Positions 49,889-57,935 of a DNA stretch of 64,000 bases are shown one piece after another. A program made the position numbers and the translations under genes. How positions within the stretch are numbered: the stretch's first letter is position 1; every line of letters starts with the position of its first letter. The notes beneath the pieces were generated by a model, which saw only the letters and a program-made list of their open reading frames with translations, made no database searches and was not told the origin of the DNA. The DNA is from Cohnella abietis (GTDB lineage Bacteria > Bacillota > Bacilli > Paenibacillales > Paenibacillaceae), in the NCBI RefSeq assembly GCF_004295585.1, contig NZ_AP019400.1, forward strand, positions 6,995,028-7,059,027. The letters are read 5' to 3'.

Positions 49889-49979
49889 TGGCGGAGAGAG
49901 TGGGAGTCGAACCCACGCACGCCTCGCGACGCCTAGTTGATTTCGAGTCAACCCCCTTGGACCACTTGGGTACCTCTCC
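49889..49979 (-). tRNA. tRNA-Ser(CGA)
   Basis: The minus strand folds as a class II tRNA of 91 nt with encoded CCA. The 7-bp acceptor begins GGAGAGG. The anticodon arm GTTGA-CTCGAAA-TCAAC has anticodon CGA. There is a long variable arm (GCGTCGCGAGGC) and a T arm GTGGGTTCGACTCCCAC. It reads the serine codon UCG. The gene is single and followed by a terminator. Serine tRNAs often sit near this chromosomal region in Bacillales. Confidence 0.95.
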
Positions 49980-50145
49980 GCAGCAAGAAAAATAATACCA
50001 CATTTAGGACGCCAACGCAACTAGATAGTTACGCTGGGCTAGAACTGTAGTAAACCCCGCTGCTTAGTATTCGAATCGCCCCCATACCTAGCAGAAGAAC
50101 ATATATTTCATCTTTGTATAGGCTCACTAAAAATACGCACAAAAA

Positions 50146-50175
50146 AACCCTCCACATTGTGCTGTAGAAGGTTTA
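50146..50175 (-). terminator. intrinsic terminator after the DUF951 gene
   Basis: AAACCTTCTACA pairs with TGTGGAGGGTTT on the minus strand, followed by TTTTG. Confidence 0.75.
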
Positions 50176-50198
50176 ATTAGCTATGGAATCATATTCAG

Positions 50199-50417
50199 TT
50201 ATTCGCTTGTATCCGAGCTTCCTTCACCCAGCGATCTTATTACCTTCTTTAAGCTCTTCTCGAACTTCGCGCGAGGCAATAAAATGCTGTGCTTGCATTT
50301 CACACATTTAATTCGGATATCCATTCCCATTCGGATAACTTCCATCTCATTAGCCCCGCAGGGATGCTGCTTCTTCATAAGCACGATATCCCCAAGCTCA
50401 AACACTTTCCGTTCCAT
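50199..50417 (-). CDS. yyzM: DUF951 family protein (YyzM-like)
   Basis: 72 residues: FELGDIVLMKKQHPCGANEM, then MGMDIRIKCVKCKHSILLPR. The HPCG and KCVKC pairs and the RxxFEKxLKKV end are the DUF951 signature, a small putative RNA- or metal-binding domain. It lies downstream of the MscS gene with a 51-base gap, as in other Bacillales. Function is unknown. Confidence 0.88.
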   Translation of the reverse strand: MERKVFELGDIVLMKKQHPCGANEMEVIRMGMDIRIKCVKCKHSILLPRAKFEKSLKKVIRSLGEGSSDTSE

Positions 50418-50468
50418 CCGATCCCATCCCCCATTCGTACATGCATCATTTGACTGGTTTAGCCTGCT

Positions 50469-51332
50469 TTATGAGGTTGCTTCTGCTTTTTTTAATTCAA
50501 AAGCCTTCTTAATTTCGGTATTAATCAATCGAGTAACATCGCCAGTGGTATTCGGTTTACATCTCGCAGTTATCCGAATCGTCATTTGATTAAGCGCTAG
50601 TGTCTGTATTCCCAATACTTCTGGAGTTCCGGTTATATTGGAGTCATTAATTCGAGTTAATACATTCCGTATACTAAGCATTAACTCCTCTATGGAGTTG
50701 TCATAAGATATTGTAATATCAATGACCGCAAGGAGAGGGTTTACAGAAAAGTTGGTGATTTCATTGATGGAACCGTTAGGGATGATGTGAATCTCACCCG
50801 TCCAGTTTCTGATTCTTGTGGCCCGTAAGCCGATCATCTCGACAGTCCCTTTGAATGAACCCGTTTGGACAACATCTCCTACTGCGAATTGATCCTCTAA
50901 AATAATGAAGAAACCCGTTATCACATCTTTAACCAAGCTCTGAGCACCAAAACCAATAGCAAGCCCAATCACGCCCGCACCAGCCAGAAGAGGGGCAATC
51001 TCAATGTGAAACTCTCCTAGAACCAATAATATAGCTACAAAGTTAATAATATAGGACGCTGCGTTTTTTAACAGCTTGCCCATCGTCTGAACGCGTCTTG
51101 TTCGGAGCTTTAATCGTTTTGATTTTTTCTCGTTTGTGACGTGATTAATAAATTTATTTATGGCAATTAAAGCAATACGACTAATGACAATAATGAGAAT
51201 GACACGCAGAAGTACCATTGAAGCAGAAGTCCACATCTCTGTATCTTGAATGATATCCCAAATGTGATCCATGAATCTCTCCCAAAGGTTCCCTTTGGGT
51301 ACTACTTGTTCTACCGCAGCAATGGCACTCAT
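50469..51332 (-). CDS. small-conductance mechanosensitive channel (MscS family)
   Basis: 287 residues: three helices (about 36-57, 78-100, 108-128). The pore helix and beta-domain follow, with GLAIGFGAQSLVKDVITGFF and then DQFAVGDVVQTGSFKGTVEM, the core MscS motif. AAAGGAG precedes ATG 51332. It releases osmolytes on hypo-osmotic shock. B. subtilis has the related YkuT and YhdY. Confidence 0.92.
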   Translation of the reverse strand: MSAIAAVEQVVPKGNLWERFMDHIWDIIQDTEMWTSASMVLLRVILIIVISRIALIAINKFINHVTNEKKSKRLKLRTRRVQTMGKLLKNAASYIINFVAILLVLGEFHIEIAPLLAGAGVIGLAIGFGAQSLVKDVITGFFIILEDQFAVGDVVQTGSFKGTVEMIGLRATRIRNWTGEIHIIPNGSINEITNFSVNPLLAVIDITISYDNSIEELMLSIRNVLTRINDSNITGTPEVLGIQTLALNQMTIRITARCKPNTTGDVTRLINTEIKKAFELKKAEATS

Positions 51333-51352
51333 GTATCTATATCTCCTTTAAT

Positions 51353-51598
51353 TCAAGAAATCTGCTCATAACCATCCGGGGTTTTCTCGAATAATCCTCT
51401 AATTTCAACATGCTCTGAAAGGATGATTTGCTTTACTTGAATTATTTCTTCACTTGGGAACGCTATTGATAGTGCGCAGCCTGCAGTAATTTCCTTGGGT
51501 GTCGGACATATATCAATCTCGATATCCGCATATTCAAGTAGCATCTCTGCGCGTAAAGCCTGCTGCGTAGAATCAAATGCGATCAATAGAGTGTCCAT
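51353..51598 (-). CDS. DUF3343 putative Se/S carrier-like protein
   Basis: 81 residues from ATG 51598 (GGAGGT upstream): MDTLLIAFDSTQQALRAEML, then IDICPTPKEITAGCALSIAF. The TPKEI-x-AGCALS-x-AF block is characteristic of DUF3343, described as Se/S-carrier-like. The conserved Cys in AGC is the likely persulfide site. A class-V cysteine desulfurase gene lies 1.2 kb away on the same strand, a partnership seen in many Firmicutes, here with yyaC and a DUF4446 gene between. Confidence 0.88.
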   Translation of the reverse strand: MDTLLIAFDSTQQALRAEMLLEYADIEIDICPTPKEITAGCALSIAFPSEEIIQVKQIILSEHVEIRGLFEKTPDGYEQIS

Positions 51599-51707
51599 AG
51601 CATAAACCTCCAGCCTATAAAACATAACCTTTCTAGTCGTCCAAGTATAAATGAGCCTCTATCTCCATATACTAGTAACATACTAGGGTAGGAGGCGAAT
51701 CGGACGA

Positions 51708-52328
51708 ATGAACGGCGCGTGGGAGAAACGTCCGGGCTCCGCACCAGAATCAGCGGCGCTCTCTTTAAAGATTCCTTTTAACGAACCAACTGTTTTATCT
51801 CGACTATCCCAAAAGCTTGAGTATTTTTTAGAAGCTTTGCCACAGGACCGTCGTATTGTCATCGTCTGTGTTGGCACCGATCGTTCTACAGGGGATTCTC
51901 TAGGACCACTCGTCGGAACTGCTTTGTCTCGTGAGTACAGCTCCTTATTCGATTTGTATGGAACCTTGGATGAACCCGTACACGCTATGAACCTGGGTGA
52001 CACCTTACTCAAAATTATGAGGACCTCACGGCAGCCCTTCGTTATCGCTGTAGATGCCTGTCTAGGACAAGTTTCAAGCGTCGGGTGCATACAGGTCGGC
52101 TCTGGTCCCGTAAGGCCTGGAGCAGGCGTTAACAAGGAGCTACCGCCTGTTGGAGATATCCATATGACCGGCATCGTGAATGTTGGTGGTTTCATGGAAT
52201 ATTTTGTCCTTCAGAACACACGCTTAAACCTTGTCGTCAAGATGTCTGAGATTATAGCCCAAAGTCTACTTAACGCCGTACATAGTACACGTAATAACAC
52301 GATTATCCCTTTTGCGATGCCTGATTGA
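51708..52328 (+). CDS. yyaC: spore protease-like protein YyaC
   Basis: 206 residues with the DUF1256 core: RIVIVCVGTDRSTGDSLGPL, MNLGDTLLKIMR, FVIAVDACLGQVSSVGCIQV and GDIHMTGIVNVGGFMEY. YyaC is a GPR-like putative spore protease found only in spore formers and made under sporulation control. GGAGG lies about 12 nt before ATG 51708. It is a plus-strand gene whose last 26 bases overlap the 3' end of the convergent DUF4446 gene. Confidence 0.92.
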   Translation: MNGAWEKRPGSAPESAALSLKIPFNEPTVLSRLSQKLEYFLEALPQDRRIVIVCVGTDRSTGDSLGPLVGTALSREYSSLFDLYGTLDEPVHAMNLGDTLLKIMRTSRQPFVIAVDACLGQVSSVGCIQVGSGPVRPGAGVNKELPPVGDIHMTGIVNVGGFMEYFVLQNTRLNLVVKMSEIIAQSLLNAVHSTRNNTIIPFAMPD

Positions 52329-52794
52329 TAGCGATTTTCTCTTCAGGTGTAAGCATGTATGCGGACTGCCCTTTATCGATTGGTTTCGCGTAGAGGAACG
52401 TTTGTTCCCTGCCGTGAATACCAGTAATGACAACTCCATCTTGATCTTCATTGATAAATGCGATTGAGAAGCTTAGATCACTTCCTGAATCAGAGAAGGC
52501 ATTAAACCGATGGACGCTGATTCGTCCCTTTAAGGACGATAGGCGTTTTTCGTGCTGTTCGATGATTTGGCCTAGATCGTTATGTTTATGATCCAATTCT
52601 GACAGGCGTTCGTGAAGAACACTCATAACCTCGGTCATGTTCGTAACACCTGTATCCCCTATCATCTTGTTGTGATCTACTTTTATTTTACGCAATCTAC
52701 TTGATACTGAAGCTATCCATATTAGCAAAATGATAAGAAGAATACCTTCGCCCACAGCAATACCCATTGCAATCTGATCATTCCAACCGTTCAT
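52303..52794 (-). CDS. DUF4446 single-pass membrane protein
   Basis: 163 residues from ATG 52794 (GGGGGAG 9 nt upstream). One helix lies at about 8-30, then a coiled region (LHERLSELDHKHNDLGQIIE) and the DUF4446 beta domain (VHRFNAFSDSGSDLSFSIAF, GIHGREQTFLYAKPI). It is found near parB in many Firmicutes. Function is unknown. It overlaps yyaC tail to tail. Confidence 0.88.
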   Translation of the reverse strand: MNGWNDQIAMGIAVGEGILLIILLIWIASVSSRLRKIKVDHNKMIGDTGVTNMTEVMSVLHERLSELDHKHNDLGQIIEQHEKRLSSLKGRISVHRFNAFSDSGSDLSFSIAFINEDQDGVVITGIHGREQTFLYAKPIDKGQSAYMLTPEEKIAINQASQKG

Positions 52795-52830
52795 TAATCC
52801 TGTCTCCCCCAATATCTCATGCCACTACTT

Positions 52831-54012
52831 TTAATTGATGGTTCTGAGCGTTCGACTAATTTCTTTAACCGCTTCGATCATAGATACGATTTCCGATTTT
52901 TCGGTAAAATATCCGGGACTTGCACGTACAGCCCCAGTCTCATAGGAGCCCGCAGTTTCATGTCCCAACGGCGTACAGTGAAAGCCTGCTCTAACCGCTA
53001 TTCCGAATTGTTGATCTAACAGGAAAGCCATCTCCGATGGATCAACCCCTTCCAATAAGAAGGATACGATAGCGGTCCTCTCAATACCAACGTCCGGTCC
53101 AAGGATGTGGACGCCTTGAATATGTTTAAGACCCTCCATTAGTTCAAAGGTCAATTGTTGTTCTTTAGCGTGGATGGCTTCCGTTGTTTCCTTCAAAACA
53201 TAATTTACACCTTCAGTTAGTCCAGCTATACCGACCGTATTCGGCGTTCCTGCCTCATATCTATCTGGTCGAACAGTGGGTTGCTCTGGTGCTTCTGATT
53301 TACTTCCTGTTCCACCTTGCATGAGTGGTTCTAGCTCTAGGCTCGGATGTATATAAAGTCCACCAGTCCCTTGAGGGCCTAATAACCCTTTATGCCCCGG
53401 AAAGGCTAACAGATCGATCCCCATAGCCTCAACATCAATGGACAACGCCCCCGCACTTTGCGCTGAATCGACTAGAAATCTTACATTCCTCCGGCGAGCT
53501 ATTTCACCAATGTCTGCAATAGGCGTGATCGTTCCAAGAAGATTGGAGCTATGTGTAACAGCTATAAGCTTAGTCCTTGACGTTATCGCTTTTTCAATAA
53601 GATGTATATCCAGCTCACCTTGCGAATTTGTCGTTAGATAGGAAACCTCAATCCCTAGCTTTCGCTTCAACGCTTCAAGTGGCCGTCTAATGGAATTGTG
53701 CTCTAATGTTGACGTAATAACGTGATCACCCGGTTTTAGCAGTCCTTGGATCGCAAGATTCAATGCATGTGTTGCATTCAATGTAAATGCTATGTCATTA
53801 GGGTTTTTAATCCTGAACAGCCTCGCCAATCGCTTACGGGCTTCAAAAAGCACCCTGCTAGCTTTGACAGCCATAGCATGACTGCCACGCCCTGGATTCG
53901 CCGCACTCTCCCTCATACTATGCTCCATGGCTTCCCATACAGCAGGTGGCTTCGGCCAGCTCGTAGCTGCATTATCTAAGTAAATTATCGGTTTATTATC
54001 CACTCTCTTCAC
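52831..54012 (-). CDS. class-V aminotransferase, cysteine desulfurase type (EF2568 family)
   Basis: 393 residues of PLP-dependent fold type I: IYLDNAATSWPKPP, TLNATHALNLAIQGL, VTHSSNLLGT. The Schiff-base lysine is Lys208 (AFPGHKGLLGPQGTGG) and the persulfide Cys is Cys346 (GFHCTPLGHE). It probably mobilises sulfur (or selenium) from cysteine. The neighbouring DUF3343 gene suggests a carrier partner. It is not an isc/suf-operon desulfurase by context. Confidence 0.9.
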   Translation of the reverse strand: MKRVDNKPIIYLDNAATSWPKPPAVWEAMEHSMRESAANPGRGSHAMAVKASRVLFEARKRLARLFRIKNPNDIAFTLNATHALNLAIQGLLKPGDHVITSTLEHNSIRRPLEALKRKLGIEVSYLTTNSQGELDIHLIEKAITSRTKLIAVTHSSNLLGTITPIADIGEIARRRNVRFLVDSAQSAGALSIDVEAMGIDLLAFPGHKGLLGPQGTGGLYIHPSLELEPLMQGGTGSKSEAPEQPTVRPDRYEAGTPNTVGIAGLTEGVNYVLKETTEAIHAKEQQLTFELMEGLKHIQGVHILGPDVGIERTAIVSFLLEGVDPSEMAFLLDQQFGIAVRAGFHCTPLGHETAGSYETGAVRASPGYFTEKSEIVSMIEAVKEISRTLRTIN

Positions 54013-54093
54013 CCGCCTTGACGCAACGATAGCATACCTTAGTTTAATCCTTCCATAGGAAGATTACAACTTGGGTATGCTACCTATATGTCT

Positions 54094-54945
54094 TTATTCG
54101 ATGGCCTTAAGAAGTTCTAATAGTCTTTCCAAATCGCTCTTTCCGAAATAGGAAAGCTCTATTTTACCTTTATCCTTATTGGCCTTTATTCGAACTGTCG
54201 TTTGGAACTTCTCACGCAGGTTTTCTTCAATTTCTTCAAGGAATGGATCGCGTTTCGTGCTCTTAGCTTTTGTTTTCACTGCAGCAACCTTTGTTTCCGT
54301 TTGCTGAACAGCTTCTTCTAGCTCACGTACGCTCCACTCACCCGCAATCGTTTGTTGAGCCAGCTCACGTTTTACTGATTCTTCTTTTACTCCCGCCAAA
54401 GCACGAGCATGTCCCATGGACAATGTTCCACGTGAAACATAATCCTTAATTTCTTCCGGAAGCGAAAGCAGCCGGAGAAAGTTCGCTATGTGCGAGCGAG
54501 ACTTCCCAACCTTCAAGGAGAGCTCTTCTTGCGTAAGCTTGAACTGATTCATTATGCCTTGATAAGCAATAGCGATTTCGATGGAATTCAAGTCTTCCCG
54601 CTGCACGTTTTCTATAAGAGCTATTTCCATAACCTGCTGATCATTATAGGCTCTTACTACTGCTGGGATAGTCGCATTACCAAGCAATTGGGAAGCACGA
54701 AATCTTCTTTCCCCCGCTATAATCTCGAATCCTCTTAAAGCCTGTCGAACGACAATCGGTTGAATTACACCGTGCTCACGGATTGATTCCGCAAGTTCCT
54801 TAATCGCCTCTTCTTCGAACGTTTTACGAGGCTGATAGGGGTTAGCACGAAGCTGTGCTAAAGGTATTTCTACAATCTTATCATCCTCTTTAATCGAAAG
54901 AGAGGTAATTAGGGCATCCAAGCCTTTACCTAGCCGCTTGCTCAT
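54094..54945 (-). CDS. parB: chromosome-partitioning protein ParB (Spo0J)
   Basis: 283 residues: the CTP-binding ParB/Srx domain with the YQPRKTFEEEAIKELAESI block and GERRFRASQ, a helix-turn-helix region (ELSLKVGKSRSHIANFLRLL) and a C-terminal dimerisation domain (GKIELSYFGKSDLERLLELL). It loads at parS and spreads as a DNA clamp. Its start overlaps parA by 20 bases. A parS site lies within the gene, as in spo0J of B. subtilis. Confidence 0.96.
   Translation of the reverse strand: MSKRLGKGLDALITSLSIKEDDKIVEIPLAQLRANPYQPRKTFEEEAIKELAESIREHGVIQPIVVRQALRGFEIIAGERRFRASQLLGNATIPAVVRAYNDQQVMEIALIENVQREDLNSIEIAIAYQGIMNQFKLTQEELSLKVGKSRSHIANFLRLLSLPEEIKDYVSRGTLSMGHARALAGVKEESVKRELAQQTIAGEWSVRELEEAVQQTETKVAAVKTKAKSTKRDPFLEEIEENLREKFQTTVRIKANKDKGKIELSYFGKSDLERLLELLKAIE
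54424..54439. promoter_or_regulatory. parS site inside parB
   Basis: TGTTCCACGTGAAACA, one base from the palindromic Bacillus parS TGTTTCACGTGAAACA. Confidence 0.92.
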
Positions 54946-55699
54946 ACGAGATCACTTCCTTCGCCAGCTCAAGATACACTTCTGCACCTTTGGACTTCGG
55001 ATCATAAGTAATAATAGACTGCCCATGTGAAGGTGCTTCACTTAATCTAACATTACGCGGGATAACCGTTTGATATACTTTTTGCTGAAAATACTTCTTA
55101 ACCTCTTCAATAACCTGGATACCCAGATTAGTTCTAGCATCAAACATCGTTAACAGTACGCCTTCAATTTGCAACGTCGTATTCAGGTGCTTCTGCACAA
55201 GTCTAATGGAGTTAAGAAGCTGGCTCAATCCCTCCAACGCATAATATTCACACTGTATTGGAATCAGGACAGAGTCTGCTGCTGTTAAAGAGTTAATTGT
55301 TAAAATACCTAAGGAAGGCGGGCAATCAATGAGTACATAATCAAACTCGTTACGAACTAATGCCAATGCCTTCTTAAGCCGGATTTCACGAGACATTGTT
55401 GGGACTAATTCTATTTCGGCCCCAGCCAGCTGTATCGTTGCCGGTATAATTTTAAGATTTGGTATTTCCGTATCGGATACCGCCTGCTTTGGATGTACCT
55501 CATTAATCAACACATCATAGATACAATAGTTTACGTCTGCTTTGTTAATTCCAATACCGCTAGTCGTATTCCCCTGTGGATCTATATCAACAATGAGCAC
55601 TTTCTTGCCAAGTGAAGCTAGGCAGGCACCTAGATTTACCGATGTCGTTGTTTTACCAACACCACCCTTTTGATTGGCAATCGCTATAATCTTCGACAA
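54926..55699 (-). CDS. parA: chromosome-partitioning ATPase ParA (Soj)
   Basis: 257 residues. The deviant Walker A is QKGGVGKTTTSVNLG (Lys11 and Lys16), with DIDPQGN and DYVLIDCPPSLG further on. It acts with ParB in origin segregation and, as Soj, in regulating DnaA. It heads the parA-parB operon, after noc, in the conserved Bacillales order. Confidence 0.96.
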   Translation of the reverse strand: MSKIIAIANQKGGVGKTTTSVNLGACLASLGKKVLIVDIDPQGNTTSGIGINKADVNYCIYDVLINEVHPKQAVSDTEIPNLKIIPATIQLAGAEIELVPTMSREIRLKKALALVRNEFDYVLIDCPPSLGILTINSLTAADSVLIPIQCEYYALEGLSQLLNSIRLVQKHLNTTLQIEGVLLTMFDARTNLGIQVIEEVKKYFQQKVYQTVIPRNVRLSEAPSHGQSIITYDPKSKGAEVYLELAKEVISYEQAAR

Positions 55700-55823
55700 C
55701 TCATTTCACCTCAATGTTTATCACTTAAGTAAACCGCTCCCCCACTCCCAGGAAAGCTAACTACGTTTATATCTTGCGGTTCAGGAATAAATAAGTATGA
55801 AGCTTAATCAATCTGAGGAACTA

Positions 55824-55886
55824 AGCATAAACGGTTGACGCCGTTCTTTCACGGCATTCAACGTTTATGCCGGAGACATATCAGAA
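55824..55886 (+). repeat. dispersed element A, copy 4 (first hairpin)
   Basis: GCATAAACGGTTGACGCCG pairs with CGGCATTCAACGTTTATG around TTCTTTCA. GCCGGAGACATATCAGAAAA follows. It lies directly beyond the noc terminator. The rest of this 309-base gap is the parA upstream region. Confidence 0.7.
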
Positions 55887-55929
55887 AAGCATCTAAAATT
55901 CTATACTCTCTAATATTAAAGAAACAAAA

Positions 55930-55950
55930 AGCGGTCCCCTGCCAACCGCT
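55930..55950 (-). terminator. intrinsic terminator of noc
   Basis: AGCGGT / ACCGCT stem with TTTTTG on the minus strand. Confidence 0.65.
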
Positions 55951-56008
55951 CACCGTACTACCGCTCTGTGGCAAGCGTTATATGTCGACATGGGCATCCG
56001 CCGTTTTT

Positions 56009-56824
56009 CTAACGTTTAGGAATTCTAATAATAATTTCGATGTGATCTTCACAATCCTTCTCACTTGCATCAATCGGTATTCCTGATCCATTAACCATAT
56101 CTACCGACTGTCGGATTGTGTTTAACGCTAGTCGAACATCCTTCGAGAACGAGAAACGCTTAGTCTTCTTAGGCTTGGACGCTTCCAAGTAGAAGGCAAT
56201 TCTCGTTTCCGTTTGTTTCACATTGAGATCCTTCTCGATAATTTCACCTAATAGCTTGTTTTGCATTTCCTCATTAGGTAAAGAGAGAAGCGCTCTTCCG
56301 TGACGTTCTGTAATTTTTCTCTCCAGCAATGCATTCCTTACCGTTTCACCAAGTTGCAGCAATCGGATTTTATTCGCAATTGTTGATTGGCTTTTACCCA
56401 ACCTCTGCGCTAAGCTCTCTTGGGTTAACTGATGTAAATCAATTAACTTCTGATAAGCAATAGCTTCTTCAAGTGCGGTCAAGTTTTCGCGTTGCAGGTT
56501 TTCAATCAACGCCACTGAGGCTGCCTGTGAGTCATTAATTTCTCTCACTATAGCGGGTATGTGCTCCATGCCCAGCTTAGTAACAGCACGCCAGCGACGT
56601 TCCCCAGCAATAATTTCATACTTCCCATTACGAACCCTGACAACAATAGGCTGTATGACTCCGTGGGTTTTGATCGTTTGACAGAGATCATCAATACGGG
56701 CATCGTCAAATACAGATCTCGGTTGATAAGGGCTAGGAACTATGTCTTGGACTGGGATTTGTTTAACTTCTTCTTGATTGCTACGGTCAGTTAAACCGAG
56801 CAGTCGTGAGAATGGCTCTTTCAT
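56009..56824 (-). CDS. noc: nucleoid occlusion protein Noc
   Basis: 271 residues, a ParB paralogue: amphipathic N-terminus MKEPFSRLLGLTDRS (membrane-targeting in Noc), ParB/Srx domain with YQPRSVFDDARIDDLCQTI and GERRWRA, and helix-turn-helix LAQRLGKSQSTIANKIRLL. It blocks Z-ring assembly over DNA. The position between rsmG and parA is canonical. No Noc-binding site (ATTTCCCGGGAAAT) was seen in the window. Confidence 0.95.
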   Translation of the reverse strand: MKEPFSRLLGLTDRSNQEEVKQIPVQDIVPSPYQPRSVFDDARIDDLCQTIKTHGVIQPIVVRVRNGKYEIIAGERRWRAVTKLGMEHIPAIVREINDSQAASVALIENLQRENLTALEEAIAYQKLIDLHQLTQESLAQRLGKSQSTIANKIRLLQLGETVRNALLERKITERHGRALLSLPNEEMQNKLLGEIIEKDLNVKQTETRIAFYLEASKPKKTKRFSFSKDVRLALNTIRQSVDMVNGSGIPIDASEKDCEDHIEIIIRIPKR

Positions 56825-57032
56825 TTCTCTCGGATCACCACATTAAGTAGGATAGGGCGAATAGGATTTATGTCCATAGCGACGAAAAAGCGCCGCCAAT
56901 TTACGCCAGTGGGCGCACACGCGGCACGTTAATCTGTTACTCTCTTATATTCGCCATTCCAGCCCTAATCTCCTGCTCTTAAAAAAACTTTTACACTTAA
57001 GGATACCACGTTTAAAGCCCTCTAGTAAACCA

Positions 57033-57107
57033 AGCATAAACAGCAATTTCTGACTTTGAGACAGCGACCGGGATATGGATGTAGTAAGACATATACATTC
57101 TGAACAA
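57033..57107 (+). repeat. dispersed element A, copy 5 (degenerate)
   Basis: Starts AGCATAAACAGC and ends ACATATACATTCTGAACAAC, like the ends of copy 2, with a diverged middle. It lies next to the parS pair. Confidence 0.5.
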
Positions 57108-57114
57108 CTAAAAA

Positions 57115-57130
57115 TGTTCCACGTGAAACA
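57115..57130. promoter_or_regulatory. parS site, left of the inverted pair
   Basis: TGTTCCACGTGAAACA, identical to the site in parB. Confidence 0.93.
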
Positions 57131-57151
57131 TTGCTCTGGGTCAGAGTTGAA

Positions 57152-57167
57152 TGTTTCACGTGGAACA
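57152..57167. promoter_or_regulatory. parS site, right of the inverted pair
   Basis: TGTTTCACGTGGAACA, the reverse complement of the left site; the two starts are 37 bp apart. Confidence 0.93.
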
Positions 57168-57176
57168 TTGTGGTTG

Positions 57177-57935
57177 TTACTTATCGGTGCTTCTTGCAGT
57201 CTTTTCAGGCTTTACTAAAGGTGATTTAAGTGGTATTCCTGATTTACGTGGATATGCAGAAGGAGTAGGTCCCTTCTTCAAACATACAACTAAATGTCTA
57301 TCTGCACCGTCTGTTGGAAGCGATAGATGCTTTACATCTTGGATTTTGCCATTGAGCTTCGATACACTATAACGACTTTCGTCCAATTCAGTTGAAATGT
57401 CTGTGCCTTTCATCGCGATGAATATGCCGCCCGGGCGCACATATGGGATACAAAATTCGTTAAGAACGGCTAGCCGAGCAACCGCTCGAGCAGTTACAAC
57501 ATCATAATTGTCCCGATGCTCCCTCTTTCGCGCAGCATCTTCTGCACGACTGTGCAAGCATAACACCTTAGTTAACCCCAGCTTTGTCTTTACCTCTTCA
57601 AGAAATTTAATTCTTTTTGCCAGCGCATCAATTATTGTAATTTGAAGATGAGGATAGATAATAGCTAGGGGGACGGAGGGGAAGCCAGCTCCCGATCCGA
57701 TGTCCGCCAATGAGTTTTGCTTGTCGAACTGTACAACTCTAGCGATAGTTAATGAATCGTAGAAATGCTTTTCATAAACAGCATCCCTTTCCGTTATTCC
57801 GGTTAGATTCATTTTTTCGTTCCATTCCACTAGTAAGGAATAATAGGTTTCAAACTGCTCCAGCTTCGTTTCGGTTAATTGAATACCTAATCTCTCGACG
57901 TTCTGCGAAAACTGCTGTTGTATAGTATCCATCAT
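57177..57935 (-). CDS. rsmG: 16S rRNA (guanine527-N7)-methyltransferase RsmG
   Basis: 252 residues: EKMNLTGITERDAVYEKHFY, SAM site LADIGSGAGFPSVPLAI, and VTARAVARLAVLNEFCIPYV. It methylates G527 in 16S rRNA; loss gives low-level streptomycin resistance. Its ATG overlaps the mnmG stop (57932-57935). The C-terminal 25 residues (YPRKSGIPLKSPLVKPEKTA) are a basic extension typical of Bacillales. Confidence 0.96.
   Translation of the reverse strand: MMDTIQQQFSQNVERLGIQLTETKLEQFETYYSLLVEWNEKMNLTGITERDAVYEKHFYDSLTIARVVQFDKQNSLADIGSGAGFPSVPLAIIYPHLQITIIDALAKRIKFLEEVKTKLGLTKVLCLHSRAEDAARKREHRDNYDVVTARAVARLAVLNEFCIPYVRPGGIFIAMKGTDISTELDESRYSVSKLNGKIQDVKHLSLPTDGADRHLVVCLKKGPTPSAYPRKSGIPLKSPLVKPEKTARSTDK

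Larger units (their letters stand above)
57113..57169 (-). terminator. probable rsmG terminator formed by the two parS sites
   Basis: The two parS sites with flanking AA/TT are exact reverse complements over 20 bp with a 17-base loop. On the minus strand the stem ends in ACATTTTTAG, giving an intrinsic-terminator shape 8 bases after the rsmG stop. Confidence 0.55.
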
